Source: Verrucomicrobiota bacterium (GTDB lineage Bacteria > Verrucomicrobiota > Verrucomicrobiia > Limisphaerales > JACDHS01). From it: DNA of 39,615 bases. Both the position numbers and the translations under genes were made by a program. The stretch is from the NCBI GenBank assembly GCA_013820875.1, contig JACDHS010000037.1, forward strand, positions 1-39,615. The letters run 5' to 3'. The notes under the pieces were generated by a model. It ran no database searches. It worked only from the letters and a program-made list of their open reading frames with translations, and was not told the origin of the DNA. Positions within the stretch are counted from its first letter, which is position 1, and every line of letters starts with the position of its first letter. Of this stretch, positions 14,101 to 22,049 are shown in pieces.

Positions 14101-15559
14101 TGAAAAGAATCCACGCGGAGATCGGAAGCAATATTGCCCCAACGAAAATCGTGATTACGAAAATTGCTTCCTTCAACTGAGGATTCCATCCATTTGTGTC
14201 ACTGGCAGCCGCATCCAAAAAGAAAATTGCGAATCCTCCAACCATCAAGGCCATAACCGACGTTGCGATTGCGGCGGAGCGAAACCAAATCGTTCCCGCC
14301 GGTTTGCCTTCTGGCGTGATTTTCTGCCAGCGACTAATGGGTTTGCGAAGCGCCATCGCGACAAATGGGAGCGCCAACAGCAAAATCCAAAAAAGCGCGA
14401 TCTCCCCTCGCGGACCAGCTCTGAGAGATTGCACTGCAAGCAAACCAACAGTCATGCCGCCGAAGAAAAAGAGGGAACACAATGCCGCAATGATTTTTCC
14501 TGCGCTTTGAGACGACCGTTCTGCCGAAGTATGAACCTCCTGCGGCGACTCTCCCGCAATGGATTCCACTTTCGTCTTCAACACGCTGGCTTGTTGATAG
14601 CGTAACTCGGGTTTGCTTTCCAAAGCGCGCAAAACGATTTCATCCAGGCGCACGTCGATGTGAACTTTGGTTGAAGGCGCTTCAATCTGTTTGCCGGGTA
14701 ATTCGCCGGTGAGCATTTGATAAAACACAACTCCCAGCGCGTAGATGTCGGCGCGATGATCGACTTCCAGCGGGTGATCTTTTTGCTCTGGAGCCATGTA
14801 TTGCGGTGTGCCCATGACTTTGCCGGCTTCGGTGAGTTCGGAGGTAGGGCGCGTCACTCCGTCTTCGTTTTGCGCATGCTCGGCGCGCTCGGAGTGACGC
14901 GCCCTACCTTCAACACCCACAATTTTCGCCAAACCGAAGTCCGCGACCTTCACGCGACCACGACGATCCATCAGAATATTTTCCGGTTTGATGTCGCGAT
15001 GGACGATGCCGTGATCGTGCGCGAATTGCAGCGCATCACAAATTTGTGGAACAATGGCTAGCGCTTCGCGTGAAGCGATGCGTCCCGTTTCGAGCAATTG
15101 ACGCAGGTTCACGCCATCCACGTATTCCATGAGGAAAAAGAACAGCCCGTCGGCGCGCCCGAATTCAAAAAGCGTGACAATGTTGGGATGATGCAGCTTG
15201 CCCAGCGCTTTGGCTTCGCGGGTGAAACGTTCGGCGAATCCAGGATCATCGCCGATGCCGGGAGGAAGGATTTTCAGCGCAACGATGCGGTCGAGTTCCT
15301 TTTGGCGCACCTTGTAAACTGCGCCCATTCCGCCGCGACCCAGTAATTCCAAGATCTCGAGTTGCGGAAACTTGTCTGCCAGTTCCGCAGGCGTAGGGGG
15401 CTGCTTAAGAACTCTTGTGCCATGCTGCCCAGCTTCATCACTGAACTCGGTTTGCGTGGCCATGTTCATCGCCATGATGCAGCGGGGACAGAGTCCAGCA
15501 GGCGCATTCGCCAGCAACGGCGCGCCGCACTGCGGACACTTTTGAGAATCTGTCGTCAT
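11198..15559 (-). CDS. Membrane Ser/Thr protein kinase K3 with an embedded S26-like domain
   Basis: A protein of 1,453 residues. The zinc ribbon is at C8/C11/C24/C27. A full kinase domain has lysine 96, HRD at 187-189 and DFG at 207-209, with the palindrome-encoded insertion before MAPEQ. About seven membrane helices span 355-608. Right after the last helix (LLLRTFVLGFYF), residues about 610-700 resemble type I signal peptidase: SPEIPRGSRVLVFK, then AGDVVVYK and GRVAGE. The usual catalytic lysine position appears to be glycine (LGRVAG), so peptidase activity is doubtful. The rest is an ectodomain with a module at about 1,000-1,170 and two segments of the WMTFRNVALEPG / WATFVGLAKKP type near 950 and 1,433. 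Its promoter motif is at 15566-15594. No sigma gene is directly upstream; sigma-2 follows 33 bp downstream. Confidence 0.93.
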   Translation of the reverse strand: MTTDSQKCPQCGAPLLANAPAGLCPRCIMAMNMATQTEFSDEAGQHGTRVLKQPPTPAELADKFPQLEILELLGRGGMGAVYKVRQKELDRIVALKILPPGIGDDPGFAERFTREAKALGKLHHPNIVTLFEFGRADGLFFFLMEYVDGVNLRQLLETGRIASREALAIVPQICDALQFAHDHGIVHRDIKPENILMDRRGRVKVADFGLAKIVGVEGRARHSERAEHAQNEDGVTRPTSELTEAGKVMGTPQYMAPEQKDHPLEVDHRADIYALGVVFYQMLTGELPGKQIEAPSTKVHIDVRLDEIVLRALESKPELRYQQASVLKTKVESIAGESPQEVHTSAERSSQSAGKIIAALCSLFFFGGMTVGLLAVQSLRAGPRGEIALFWILLLALPFVAMALRKPISRWQKITPEGKPAGTIWFRSAAIATSVMALMVGGFAIFFLDAAASDTNGWNPQLKEAIFVITIFVGAILLPISAWILFSASATCPKGNPLQRELVSQITGRRWIQMILFAAAIFFFAIGIWKLTQFDLKPHELFFGVFLVCILALVTAALGFLAFPASASLEKIPAPTKSKTWRTALRSLVVALFIALLLRTFVLGFYFATNDAVSPEIPRGSRVLVFKLTHSFEAGDVVVYKSGQTSMLGRVAGEIYDGDLPTRPGDPVPKRVRDRVLIERRGEDPKEIPASDIIGKVIFNTRVSTLSKAPISGEIRMITAAPFTANFDGGTVELVGLAPHPSTNGPAWLPSGAPADEVFPFRDGQSRAAGKVMKEIAFRIHSLMETASLPVTRFEPDSVGGMGAAFFGKDTKAGGARFFVQAIGCPPGLQRVNVQLGVADGEWETVRAVTVATNKLNGSAKMSRDDGVWEIEFEAVRAKSAAEFAVSFSLSRKEEWETRVVGVKGSGALMLLQATRGDGVTGLNHGLTLISERDFSEITAFELQRRKYQWMTFRNVALEPGQTTAIGISDATANATISSRNETAEYSSLRRKESKPLPDFAGILPDGSFVELNVESVDRRGSKIRFLDFEKNGVIEAPREFDLGREGGGWTRTQKENWLKEKGIDLMVMGNGLQPWRLLIPVDNELKLVRVPAEIWRNTKESDWSELKPERGEALQFIDVDIELIEHQLKGRATHPDHTFLFTTADGTRGLLRFTGHLLAGGGDQIGLKLLFKKLPSTVAEKPASVQAAKLLPQPVSPNQKGSASNPVYVWCDRGSTNENKVMLPHGGSVRLYAVGDGTAWWTPQGESLPDKPDWQRFRENFRQNWPDSHLLCVFEIIHPGATPPSAKIGPVGEVIAIPYLTAVGISTTNNPAWARIGFGVGEWQTGLDGKGSPEPGFLNSADVSCRIESVKTIRARDPKFVSKGQTEIRFWLLGGSETEAALVAVGKKGEETAVAYTYAPTDIPSNPNERWILVGWVNMEAEEIERFELRTRPRNWATFVGLAKKPVSALDP
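14842..14909. repeat. 68-bp palindromic element inside the K3 activation-loop coding region
   Basis: Third copy: arms at 14842-14862 and 14889-14909, pairing at 20 of 21 positions. The single change in the right arm turns the valine of RARHSVRAE into glutamate (RARHSERAE). The loop is identical to the other copies and the reading frame is kept. Confidence 0.88.
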
Positions 15560-15565
15560 GCCGAT

Positions 15566-15594
15566 TACTTACCGGTCGCCAGAGGATTGTTACA
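15566..15594 (-). promoter_or_regulatory. Candidate ECF promoter of K3
   Basis: On the minus strand: TGTAAC (15594-15589), 17 nt, then TAAGTA (15571-15566) followed by AT. The -10-like box ends 6 nt before the ATG at 15559, so transcription would start at or next to the ATG (leaderless). The first ten bases, TGTAACAATC, are also found upstream of sigma-4. Confidence 0.62.
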
Positions 15595-15750
15595 TCGCGG
15601 CAGGTGGTTATCGAGAAAAGTCAGTGGCCCCGATTCACAAAGATCCCTTTGGACACTTGGTTTTTCTTAACGGTTTGAGGCTCCTCTGGAGGCCAACGCA
15701 GCCACCAAATGCTGCAGAGGGGATTATGGGAGAATCATCGGGCGCGGCAA

Positions 15751-15828
15751 TCAAGTAAATATGATAAACGGGGCGCTGATCGCCAGTAGAATCAAGGTGT
15801 AAATTGATAGAACTTTTCCGGTGCTCAT
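15751..15828 (-). CDS. Possible 25-residue membrane microprotein
   Basis: A short open frame from the ATG at 15828 (another ATG lies 12 nt upstream, in frame) to a TGA at 15751. It starts MSTGKVLSIYTLILLAIS and continues with a hydrophobic run ending FIIFT, a typical single short membrane helix. It begins 25 bp after the Big_5/HEAT gene stops, in line with the operon. GGAATCC before the ATG is at best a weak ribosome binding site. There is no homologue I can name. The rest of the gap 15560-15853 holds only the K3 promoter. Chance hydrophobic frames of this length occur, so the call is tentative. Confidence 0.3.
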   Translation of the reverse strand: MSTGKVLSIYTLILLAISAPFIIFT

Positions 15829-15853
15829 GGTGGATTCCATAAGTCCGCAACGA

Positions 15854-17623
15854 TTACTTTGCCATCCCGCGCAACTTGTCCAAAAAGTTCCGGTCGCTCT
15901 CGCCGAGTGTTTCCGCAAGTTTGTCGGGCTTCGGTTGACCAGTCCACCAGCGGATGATCTCCGGTTTGAATGACGGTTGGCCGTTCTGTTTATTCCACCA
16001 TTCGCCCCACGCCTTCCAGTCCTCGCCGAAGTTCTGGCCAGTCATTCGGACGAGCGAAATCTGCGCCCACCAACGCGTATTGACGTTCCCGTGATATACG
16101 AGGTGAATCAACTCCGGCACACTCGCTTTGTCCCCGAGGATCCCAAGGGCGCGAATGGCCATCCAGCGGTCGCGATTATCTTTGTCGGCGCGGTCCAGGG
16201 CGATGGCGCGCAAAGGTTCAATCGCTTTTTTGGAACGCAACGCGGCGAGCGAATTAATTGCCGTATAATAGTCGCGATTGTGCGGGCCTTTCAACTGGTC
16301 GAGCAAACGGGTTTCCAGTTCCGCTCTTTCCTCTATGGATATTTGGTTGAAAGTTCGAGCATCGAAAAAGCCTCGAAATTGGCGGTCGGTCCACTCCAGG
16401 ATGGCGCGTTGGTCATCATTCAATCGTTCCATTTTTGCGAGATCGATGATGTGATTCGCGATCACGGTAAATTGAAACGAGTGTTCTTCGTCGTGGCGGG
16501 CAAGTTCGCGTGCCATCTCCCAATTACCTTCCTCCAACGCCTGGCCCATTTTGGCGATGTCATCGAATAAGGTGGCAGAAAATTGGTAATCCGGATCTTT
16601 CATAACTGCGTTGAAATTCGTCAGTAAAGTCGACAAGCGACGAACATTGCTCCTGGCAGCCTCAAGGTTTTTTGCTTTAAACGTCGCGTCGAACCCTTGA
16701 AGGATATTTTCGATGTCATTGAAAAGCGCGACAGCCCGAGCATCATCCCGGACCGGGGCAGCAGGCGCCGTGCTGCCGGAAACAGAATCACCCTGCTTGC
16801 CAGCGGCATCTATATTCTTCCGCATTTCCGCAATGCCGTACGCAAGGTGCTCACTGAGAGAAGTCTCCGGTGGGGAATTGCGAATCAGGGAGTTGCGCCA
16901 GCCCTCTTCTGTCTTCAGAAAGAACAGGACCAGATGTTTTCCTGCGAGTTCCTTTGGGCCTGTGCATTTGACAGCCGCGTAGTTGCCATCCACCAGTGAT
17001 TCACCCACCTGCAATCCAAAAGGTTTTCCGGTCAATTGCTGAAAACGTTCGCGCAACTCGAAAGCGAAATGCGGCAAGGCGTCGCGCCATCCTTTAATGC
17101 AATCGACCGACAACTCCTTGAGCACGTCATCCTCCTTGTCACGTATTGCAGCCAGCATTCGCAGAGCAAGGTCTTCCACAATCACGTTGTCACGGGTCGC
17201 ACCAGCAGCGGCAGTGGCTCCGGTTGTGAAAAAGGTCAGCAGGTATGGCACTGCAGAACGCCCGTTCGCATCTTTGAAGTTCTTGAATTTATCGCTGTTC
17301 AACCAGATCGCGTAGAACTTCGCAGGTTCGAGTTTCACCGGCAGCACGCAGGTTCGCTGGTCGGACAAGTAGCGGGGTTTACCCATTGTCTCAGGGTAAC
17401 TGCCTTCTCCCCAGGTGGACCATGACCAACTGCCGTCTTGCATCGGCTTGCTGTAGGTAACACTAATCTCCGTGAGTGTCGGATCGACATCCTTCGCACC
17501 TGCCACCGGAACGGTTTTCACCACGACAGGCGGTGCGGTTTCAAGAGTGACGCTTTCCGCCGTTACCAGTGTCGCGGAGGCGATGGTGATTGCGACGATA
17601 AATAGCCAACATATTTTTCTCAT
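15854..17623 (-). CDS. Secreted Big_5 (SbsA Ig-like) and HEAT-repeat protein
   Basis: A protein of 589 residues. A signal peptide (1-22, cleavage near VTA-ES) is followed by a bacterial Ig-like Big_5 domain (about 30-135) with EPM/KPMQDGSWSW and RYLSDQRTCVLPVKL motifs. A middle region of about 300 residues is not recognised; part of it (145-240) may be an NTF2-like fold. HEAT-like helical repeats lie around 457-545 (SKKAIEPLRAIALD, DKASVPELIHLVYH). The Big_5 domain closely matches the C-terminal ectodomain of K4, encoded upstream in the same direction. It may therefore share a ligand with the kinase or act as its periplasmic partner; this is inferred. A strong ribosome binding site, AAAGGGAG, sits 4 nt before the ATG. 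It follows the small membrane protein by 24 bp. Confidence 0.82.
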   Translation of the reverse strand: MRKICWLFIVAITIASATLVTAESVTLETAPPVVVKTVPVAGAKDVDPTLTEISVTYSKPMQDGSWSWSTWGEGSYPETMGKPRYLSDQRTCVLPVKLEPAKFYAIWLNSDKFKNFKDANGRSAVPYLLTFFTTGATAAAGATRDNVIVEDLALRMLAAIRDKEDDVLKELSVDCIKGWRDALPHFAFELRERFQQLTGKPFGLQVGESLVDGNYAAVKCTGPKELAGKHLVLFFLKTEEGWRNSLIRNSPPETSLSEHLAYGIAEMRKNIDAAGKQGDSVSGSTAPAAPVRDDARAVALFNDIENILQGFDATFKAKNLEAARSNVRRLSTLLTNFNAVMKDPDYQFSATLFDDIAKMGQALEEGNWEMARELARHDEEHSFQFTVIANHIIDLAKMERLNDDQRAILEWTDRQFRGFFDARTFNQISIEERAELETRLLDQLKGPHNRDYYTAINSLAALRSKKAIEPLRAIALDRADKDNRDRWMAIRALGILGDKASVPELIHLVYHGNVNTRWWAQISLVRMTGQNFGEDWKAWGEWWNKQNGQPSFKPEIIRWWTGQPKPDKLAETLGESDRNFLDKLRGMAK

Positions 17624-17647
17624 AGAACTCCCTTTGAATTGCTGCGG

Positions 17648-18040
17648 TTAAATTGATTTCATGGTGAGTCGAAGATCGGGCTTCTGTTCGCGCGGAAAGA
17701 AAAAGCGCGTGCTCATCAAAATAGGAACGAGCACAACGGCGTTGAGCAGTAAGACGACCAATCCTTTTTGAACGCTGTTGCCGAAAGCGACGACTGCGCC
17801 GCCGATAGAAAACACAATCAGCACCACGTAAGCCCATTTGTGCCCACGATATAAGCCGACGATCAGGGCCATGTTGCAGAGTGCGCCCACAAACAGGCCG
17901 CCCGAATTGCGGCTCACGGCCGCAATTATTTGCAGCAGAGTGATGAAAGTGAGCGCCCCGAGTGCGATCCACACTTCGAGAGGTTTGCCTGTCGCGACTA
18001 CTTCCGTATTGAAGGACTCTGGAATATTTTGCTCTGACAT
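17648..18040 (-). CDS. Small four-helix membrane protein
   Basis: A protein of 130 residues from the ATG at 18040 (MSEQNIPESF). After a short hydrophilic start there are four hydrophobic segments, beginning with LEVWIALGALTFITLLQI and ending with LLLNAVVLVPILMST, then a charged tail. No family is recognised. An in-frame ATG at 18106 overlaps the K4 stop as ATGA, which would allow translational coupling. It would add 22 residues of low-complexity, charged sequence (NCAARAKHEANQLKHNRKN), so I prefer the inner start, although neither has a good ribosome binding site. Its place between K4 and a secreted protein that shares K4's ectodomain suggests an accessory membrane component of that kinase system. 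Confidence 0.68.
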   Translation of the reverse strand: MSEQNIPESFNTEVVATGKPLEVWIALGALTFITLLQIIAAVSRNSGGLFVGALCNMALIVGLYRGHKWAYVVLIVFSIGGAVVAFGNSVQKGLVVLLLNAVVLVPILMSTRFFFPREQKPDLRLTMKSI

Positions 18041-18102
18041 AATTAAATTTTTTCGGTTGTGTTTAAGTTGATTCGCCTCGTGTTTGGCGCGTGCTGCGCA
18101 GT

Positions 18103-20832
18103 TCATTTGCGCGTTTCGAAAATCAGCAAATACGGCACGGCGACCTGGCCTTCATTATCGCGGAAATTCGTGATCTCACCTGAATTCAGCCAAATGCTGT
18201 AAACTTTGCCGGGCGTTAGCTTCACGGGAAGCACGCACGTCCGACCGTCAGCGAGATAACGCGGTGAGCCGGTCATCTTGGGAAACGTTTTATCGTCAAG
18301 TTTCACCCAGGACCAACTCCCATCCTGCATCGGTTCGCTGAAGGTGACGCGAAGTTCGTTCAGTGCCGGATCGATTTCGGAAGCACCAGACTCAGGCACA
18401 GTGCGGATGACTACAGGCGGAACAGTGCCAACAGCTTGAACAGTGGAAACAGAGAAAGGAACCGATCCCTCATTCAGAGCCTCGGTAACCGGCAAGGTCG
18501 CCGGTTTGCCCGGGTCACGTGCATTGAGACTCATCACTAAGGCAACTCCTCCCGCAACACCGAAGGCAGCCATCGCCACCAATGCTGCACCCCGAAAAGC
18601 GCGGCGTCCGAACCATAGGAATCCCACAATTAATGCAATTGTAGAAACGACCACCATGGCGACGGCGTTCCCCCACGCTGTGAGGAGGAGCAGCAGGATT
18701 ATGGCGACTGAAGCGAAAACGCCTGACTCCGGCATCCTGAGGGTTCTGCCAGAAACCTGGGTCGGCGCTGCTTTAGGCTGCGACTGTGCTGGATGAGTTC
18801 CGGAATGCTCGGCGGAAAATTGTGCATCGGAAATGATTTTCTGAAGCGCCTCGGTTTCCCGCGTGTAAATTCTCACGCGCAGACCGCTCGACCGATACCA
18901 TCCTGGCTCCGAGGCTTCTGAGATCGTTTCCAGGTAGCTTCCAAAAAATCCGCGCCCGACCGATACGCCCTTTAGGACGTCCACATTGGGTGCTTTGATA
19001 TCTTGCGAGAACCAAATGCTGAAATCCTGGTAGAGCAAACGAAAGATACTCGACACCACGATCACGCGCCGGTCTGTCACATAAAACCCAGCGTCCCAAA
19101 ATGGCGGAAACGAGAAGAAGAGTCGGTACCCTGGGATTGATTTGCTCGACATCGCCCAAAGCCACTTCTTGAAATGCAGCACACGCTCCCCCGGCAGCAG
19201 TGCTGGGTAAGGATTGAATCTGAATTGCAGGCCTGGTGTTTCGATAGGTGGTTTCGAATCGTCGGCGTCCCGCGAGGAACTAGTCGCATTGGGCTGCAGC
19301 GGTGCGCTGCCCGGAAGTTCCGGTAAACTGCCCCTGCTCAAGGTATACCTCCACCGTCGCGCAAGCAGCTCCGGCATGGCGACTCCGACCCGTTGCCCGT
19401 CTCGTAACTCCATGACGAACCCTTGCTTCCACCAGAGCCGGGTCCCGTTGAACCAGCGCACCTCCCTGATTAGGGCAATGTCCTCCAGATCCACCGTCAA
19501 TGCCGAACCCTTGATCGGAATTAACTCCAGTCGATCCCGATGCAACACCGCCAGGCCTGGCGACTGCATCGCTCCCATCACCATCAACGCTTCCGTCACC
19601 TCACCACTCGAACGCTGCAAAACCGACTTCAACCGACGAACCTTTTTTCCCACCGCTCCATAAATGGCGGCAAATGCAATCCCAACCAGCTCAAAAACTA
19701 AAAGCCACATTCCTTCCGGCCCCCAGTGCGACACGGCGATTGGAAGCGGCACGGCGATCACCACCAGCGGCACAAACAAGTAAGCCAATACAAAGGTGGG
19801 ATCCCATGGCCAGCAGTCGCGCCAACGTTTGATATACATTGGTCCACCCGCAGTTTTCCGATCCGGGGCGCCTGTTGTTGCTGAGATCGTCTCAACATCC
19901 GTCCTCACCTGGCTCGCATTCTGATAGCGGAGCCCTGGTTCTTTTTCCAGCGCGTGCAACACCACTTCATCCAACCGCACATCGATTTGAACTTTCTTCG
20001 ATGGCGGCGAAAACTTTCCGAGGGGCAATTCGCCCGTCAGCATTTCGTAGAACACAACACCCAACGAATAAATGTCCGCGCGATGATCCACGGTCGTGGG
20101 TTTCTCGATCTGTTCAGGCGCCATGTAATGCGGCGTGCCGATGGTTTGCTGTGCGCCGGTTAGATTTTCCTGGCCTTCTGTGCCGAGGATCTTCGCGATG
20201 CCGAAATCGGCGATCTTCACGCGGCCCTTTTTATCGATCAGAATATTTTCCGGTTTGATGTCGCGGTGAACGATTCCCTGGGTGTGGGCGAACTGGAGTG
20301 CGTCGCAAATCGGCGGCACGATGGCCAGCGCTTCTTCCGGCGAAATGTTTTGCGCGCGGATCAGGTCGCGCAGATTCACGCCGTCGATGAACTCCATCGC
20401 CAGAAAATAAAAACCGCTGCTCTCGCCGAATTCATAAACGCTGACAATGTTGGGATGACTGAGCTTCGCCAGCGCGCGTGCTTCGCGTTCAAATCGTTCG
20501 GCAAAGCGACCGCCATTCTGCGGGTCATGCGCAAGAATTTTCAGCGCTACCAAACGGTCCAGACGCGGTTGTCGCGCCTTGTAAACCAGCCCCATTCCTC
20601 CGCGGCCAAGGAACTCAATGATTTCAAAATGCGCGAAATGCTTTTGAACTTCAGATACCGGCAGTGGCACAATCGTGCGGAGAAAAACTTTGGTTCCTTC
20701 CGGTCCAAACTCCTCGGTTTCGGCCGCAAGATTCAGCGCCATGAGGCAACGCGGACACAAGCCCTCCGGCGCATCAGCCCCGAGCGGCAAACCGCAGCGG
20801 GGACATTTTCGGGCATCCGGAGAATCGTTCAT
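18103..20832 (-). CDS. Membrane Ser/Thr protein kinase K4 with PH-like and Big_5 domains
   Basis: A protein of 909 residues. The zinc ribbon is at C10/C13/C26/C29. A kinase domain (about 70-340) has GRGGMG at 77-82, lysine 98, HRD at 189-191, DFG at 209-211 and APE at 238-240. Its activation segment (GTEGQENLTGAQQT) is short and lacks the palindrome-encoded insertion of K1-K3. Two membrane helices lie around 345-397. Two stretches (about 405-490 and 520-680) look like bacterial PH-type beta domains, on weak evidence. A hydrophobic block at 697-767 probably crosses the membrane again. The C-terminus (about 800-905) is a Big_5 Ig-like domain with SEPMQDGSWSW, shared with the secreted protein two genes downstream. 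Sigma-3 lies 155 bp upstream. K4 is the most divergent of the four kinases. Confidence 0.95.
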   Translation of the reverse strand: MNDSPDARKCPRCGLPLGADAPEGLCPRCLMALNLAAETEEFGPEGTKVFLRTIVPLPVSEVQKHFAHFEIIEFLGRGGMGLVYKARQPRLDRLVALKILAHDPQNGGRFAERFEREARALAKLSHPNIVSVYEFGESSGFYFLAMEFIDGVNLRDLIRAQNISPEEALAIVPPICDALQFAHTQGIVHRDIKPENILIDKKGRVKIADFGIAKILGTEGQENLTGAQQTIGTPHYMAPEQIEKPTTVDHRADIYSLGVVFYEMLTGELPLGKFSPPSKKVQIDVRLDEVVLHALEKEPGLRYQNASQVRTDVETISATTGAPDRKTAGGPMYIKRWRDCWPWDPTFVLAYLFVPLVVIAVPLPIAVSHWGPEGMWLLVFELVGIAFAAIYGAVGKKVRRLKSVLQRSSGEVTEALMVMGAMQSPGLAVLHRDRLELIPIKGSALTVDLEDIALIREVRWFNGTRLWWKQGFVMELRDGQRVGVAMPELLARRWRYTLSRGSLPELPGSAPLQPNATSSSRDADDSKPPIETPGLQFRFNPYPALLPGERVLHFKKWLWAMSSKSIPGYRLFFSFPPFWDAGFYVTDRRVIVVSSIFRLLYQDFSIWFSQDIKAPNVDVLKGVSVGRGFFGSYLETISEASEPGWYRSSGLRVRIYTRETEALQKIISDAQFSAEHSGTHPAQSQPKAAPTQVSGRTLRMPESGVFASVAIILLLLLTAWGNAVAMVVVSTIALIVGFLWFGRRAFRGAALVAMAAFGVAGGVALVMSLNARDPGKPATLPVTEALNEGSVPFSVSTVQAVGTVPPVVIRTVPESGASEIDPALNELRVTFSEPMQDGSWSWVKLDDKTFPKMTGSPRYLADGRTCVLPVKLTPGKVYSIWLNSGEITNFRDNEGQVAVPYLLIFETRK

Positions 20833-20841
20833 TCCACTGGT

Positions 20842-20870
20842 TACTTAAGGAACCACAGGCAGTTGTTACA
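20842..20870 (-). promoter_or_regulatory. Candidate ECF promoter of K4
   Basis: On the minus strand: TGTAAC (20870-20865), 17 nt, then TAAGTA (20847-20842) followed by AC. The ATG is at 20832, so the transcript would be nearly leaderless. Since K4 is otherwise divergent from K1-K3 at DNA level, keeping both boxes and the spacing argues for selection and not just recent duplication. Confidence 0.65.
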
Positions 20871-20987
20871 TAATTTCGAATCTACCAGCCTTTGATTCTC
20901 ATGCTTTGGTCTTTTTTGTGAAAGTCCCATTGCCGCGACGGATGCCGTGAACAGTGTGAGCACACCAAACCACATGCCTCGGGCAGC

Positions 20988-21728
20988 TTATCCGGCCAGC
21001 ACGGACATCAGATACCGGACCTCCTCATCAATTGCTTCGGGGCTTGCAACCGTCTGCGCGATTTCCTGTCGAAATATCTCACGAAAGCGTTTTCGCAGGC
21101 GATGAGTCGCCACCCGCAGTGCGCCTTCAGTCATCCCGGCGGTTTTTGCAACTTCGGCGTAGCAAACCGAACTTTTCTCCGCCGTCAAAAAGACTTTGAT
21201 CATGTGAAACTCTTCGTTTTTGCCTGCGGCGGCGAAATCCTGTTTTAGCCGTGCCATCGTTGTGTCCAGCAACGTGAGTGCCCAAGATTGGTCGAACATT
21301 CTTTCGAGTGTGGAGAGCATCGGTGCTTCTGACTCGTAACGTGTCTCGGCCGTGGATGTTTCGAGCGAAACATGCGTTCGCGCGCCGCCGCGTTTCTGGG
21401 CCTGGGCACGATCCCATTCATTGGCTAAAAACCGTTTCAACGCCACGAGCAGAAAGGTGCGGAAGCGACCTTTGTCCCGATCGGCCGCTTTCAAATAATC
21501 TTTTTCAAGGAGTCGCGCGAAAAATTCCTGGGTGAGATCCTGCGCGTCATGCGACGACTGGCCGCAACGTCGCACATAGGCGTAGAGCGGATACCAATAA
21601 GCGCGGCAAAGCGTTTCCAACGCGGCAGCCGTTTGCGTCGAGGAATCCTGCCGCGCCGCGAGCACCACCGACCATCTCGTATGCGGAAAATTCTGAGACT
21701 TCACGCGGGATGTTGTCGTTTCGTTCAT
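20988..21728 (-). CDS. ECF-type RNA polymerase sigma factor (sigma-3)
   Basis: A protein of 246 residues. It has FPHTRWSVVLAARQ, AYWYPLYAYVRRCG, the region-2 motif HDAQDLTQEFFARLLE, and a C-terminal helix-turn-helix (YAEVAKTAGMTEGALRVATH). It ends LMSVLAG, and sigma-2 ends LLRALAD. The ATG at 21728 places the conserved RWSVVL motif near residue 18, as in sigma-4. It is encoded 155 bp upstream of K4 on the same strand, which repeats the sigma-then-kinase order of sigma-2/K2 and sigma-1/K1. No anti-sigma gene is present. No GTAAC promoter motif is seen before this gene, so it is probably transcribed differently from the kinases. Confidence 0.92.
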   Translation of the reverse strand: MNETTTSRVKSQNFPHTRWSVVLAARQDSSTQTAAALETLCRAYWYPLYAYVRRCGQSSHDAQDLTQEFFARLLEKDYLKAADRDKGRFRTFLLVALKRFLANEWDRAQAQKRGGARTHVSLETSTAETRYESEAPMLSTLERMFDQSWALTLLDTTMARLKQDFAAAGKNEEFHMIKVFLTAEKSSVCYAEVAKTAGMTEGALRVATHRLRKRFREIFRQEIAQTVASPEAIDEEVRYLMSVLAG

Positions 21729-22049
21729 TTCAAAGATTCAAACCACAGCCAACACCGATGGACCGATCTCAAATGCTTGTTCACCTTCATTGGTAATCCC
21801 TTCCTGCCGTAAAAACTTCTCACCCATTGCCCAAGACTAAACGTTTCTGGTCATCTCTAATATTCAGATTGGCGACCCAGGCGTTCGCCGCAATAGTTTC
21901 CAGATCAAGCCAGCGGCGGGGCGACACATTGCATGTTTTGTAACCGAGCGTTCTCATCCGCCGACGCAACAGCCCCTGCAGCTTTGTTTGGACGCCCTAA
22001 AGAGGCAGTGCCATTTACATAACCTCCAATCGCGACTTCGCGATCTCTG
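21729..22049. other. Gene-free gap between sigma-3 and sigma-4
   Basis: About 320 bp with no convincing coding frame. The only structure is ATCGCGA-CT-TCGCGAT at 22029-22044, just downstream of the sigma-4 stop on the minus strand. It is a short perfect stem, but without a following T-tract it is only a weak terminator candidate. In the other three sigma loci a kinase follows at 65-155 bp; here none does. Confidence 0.5.
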
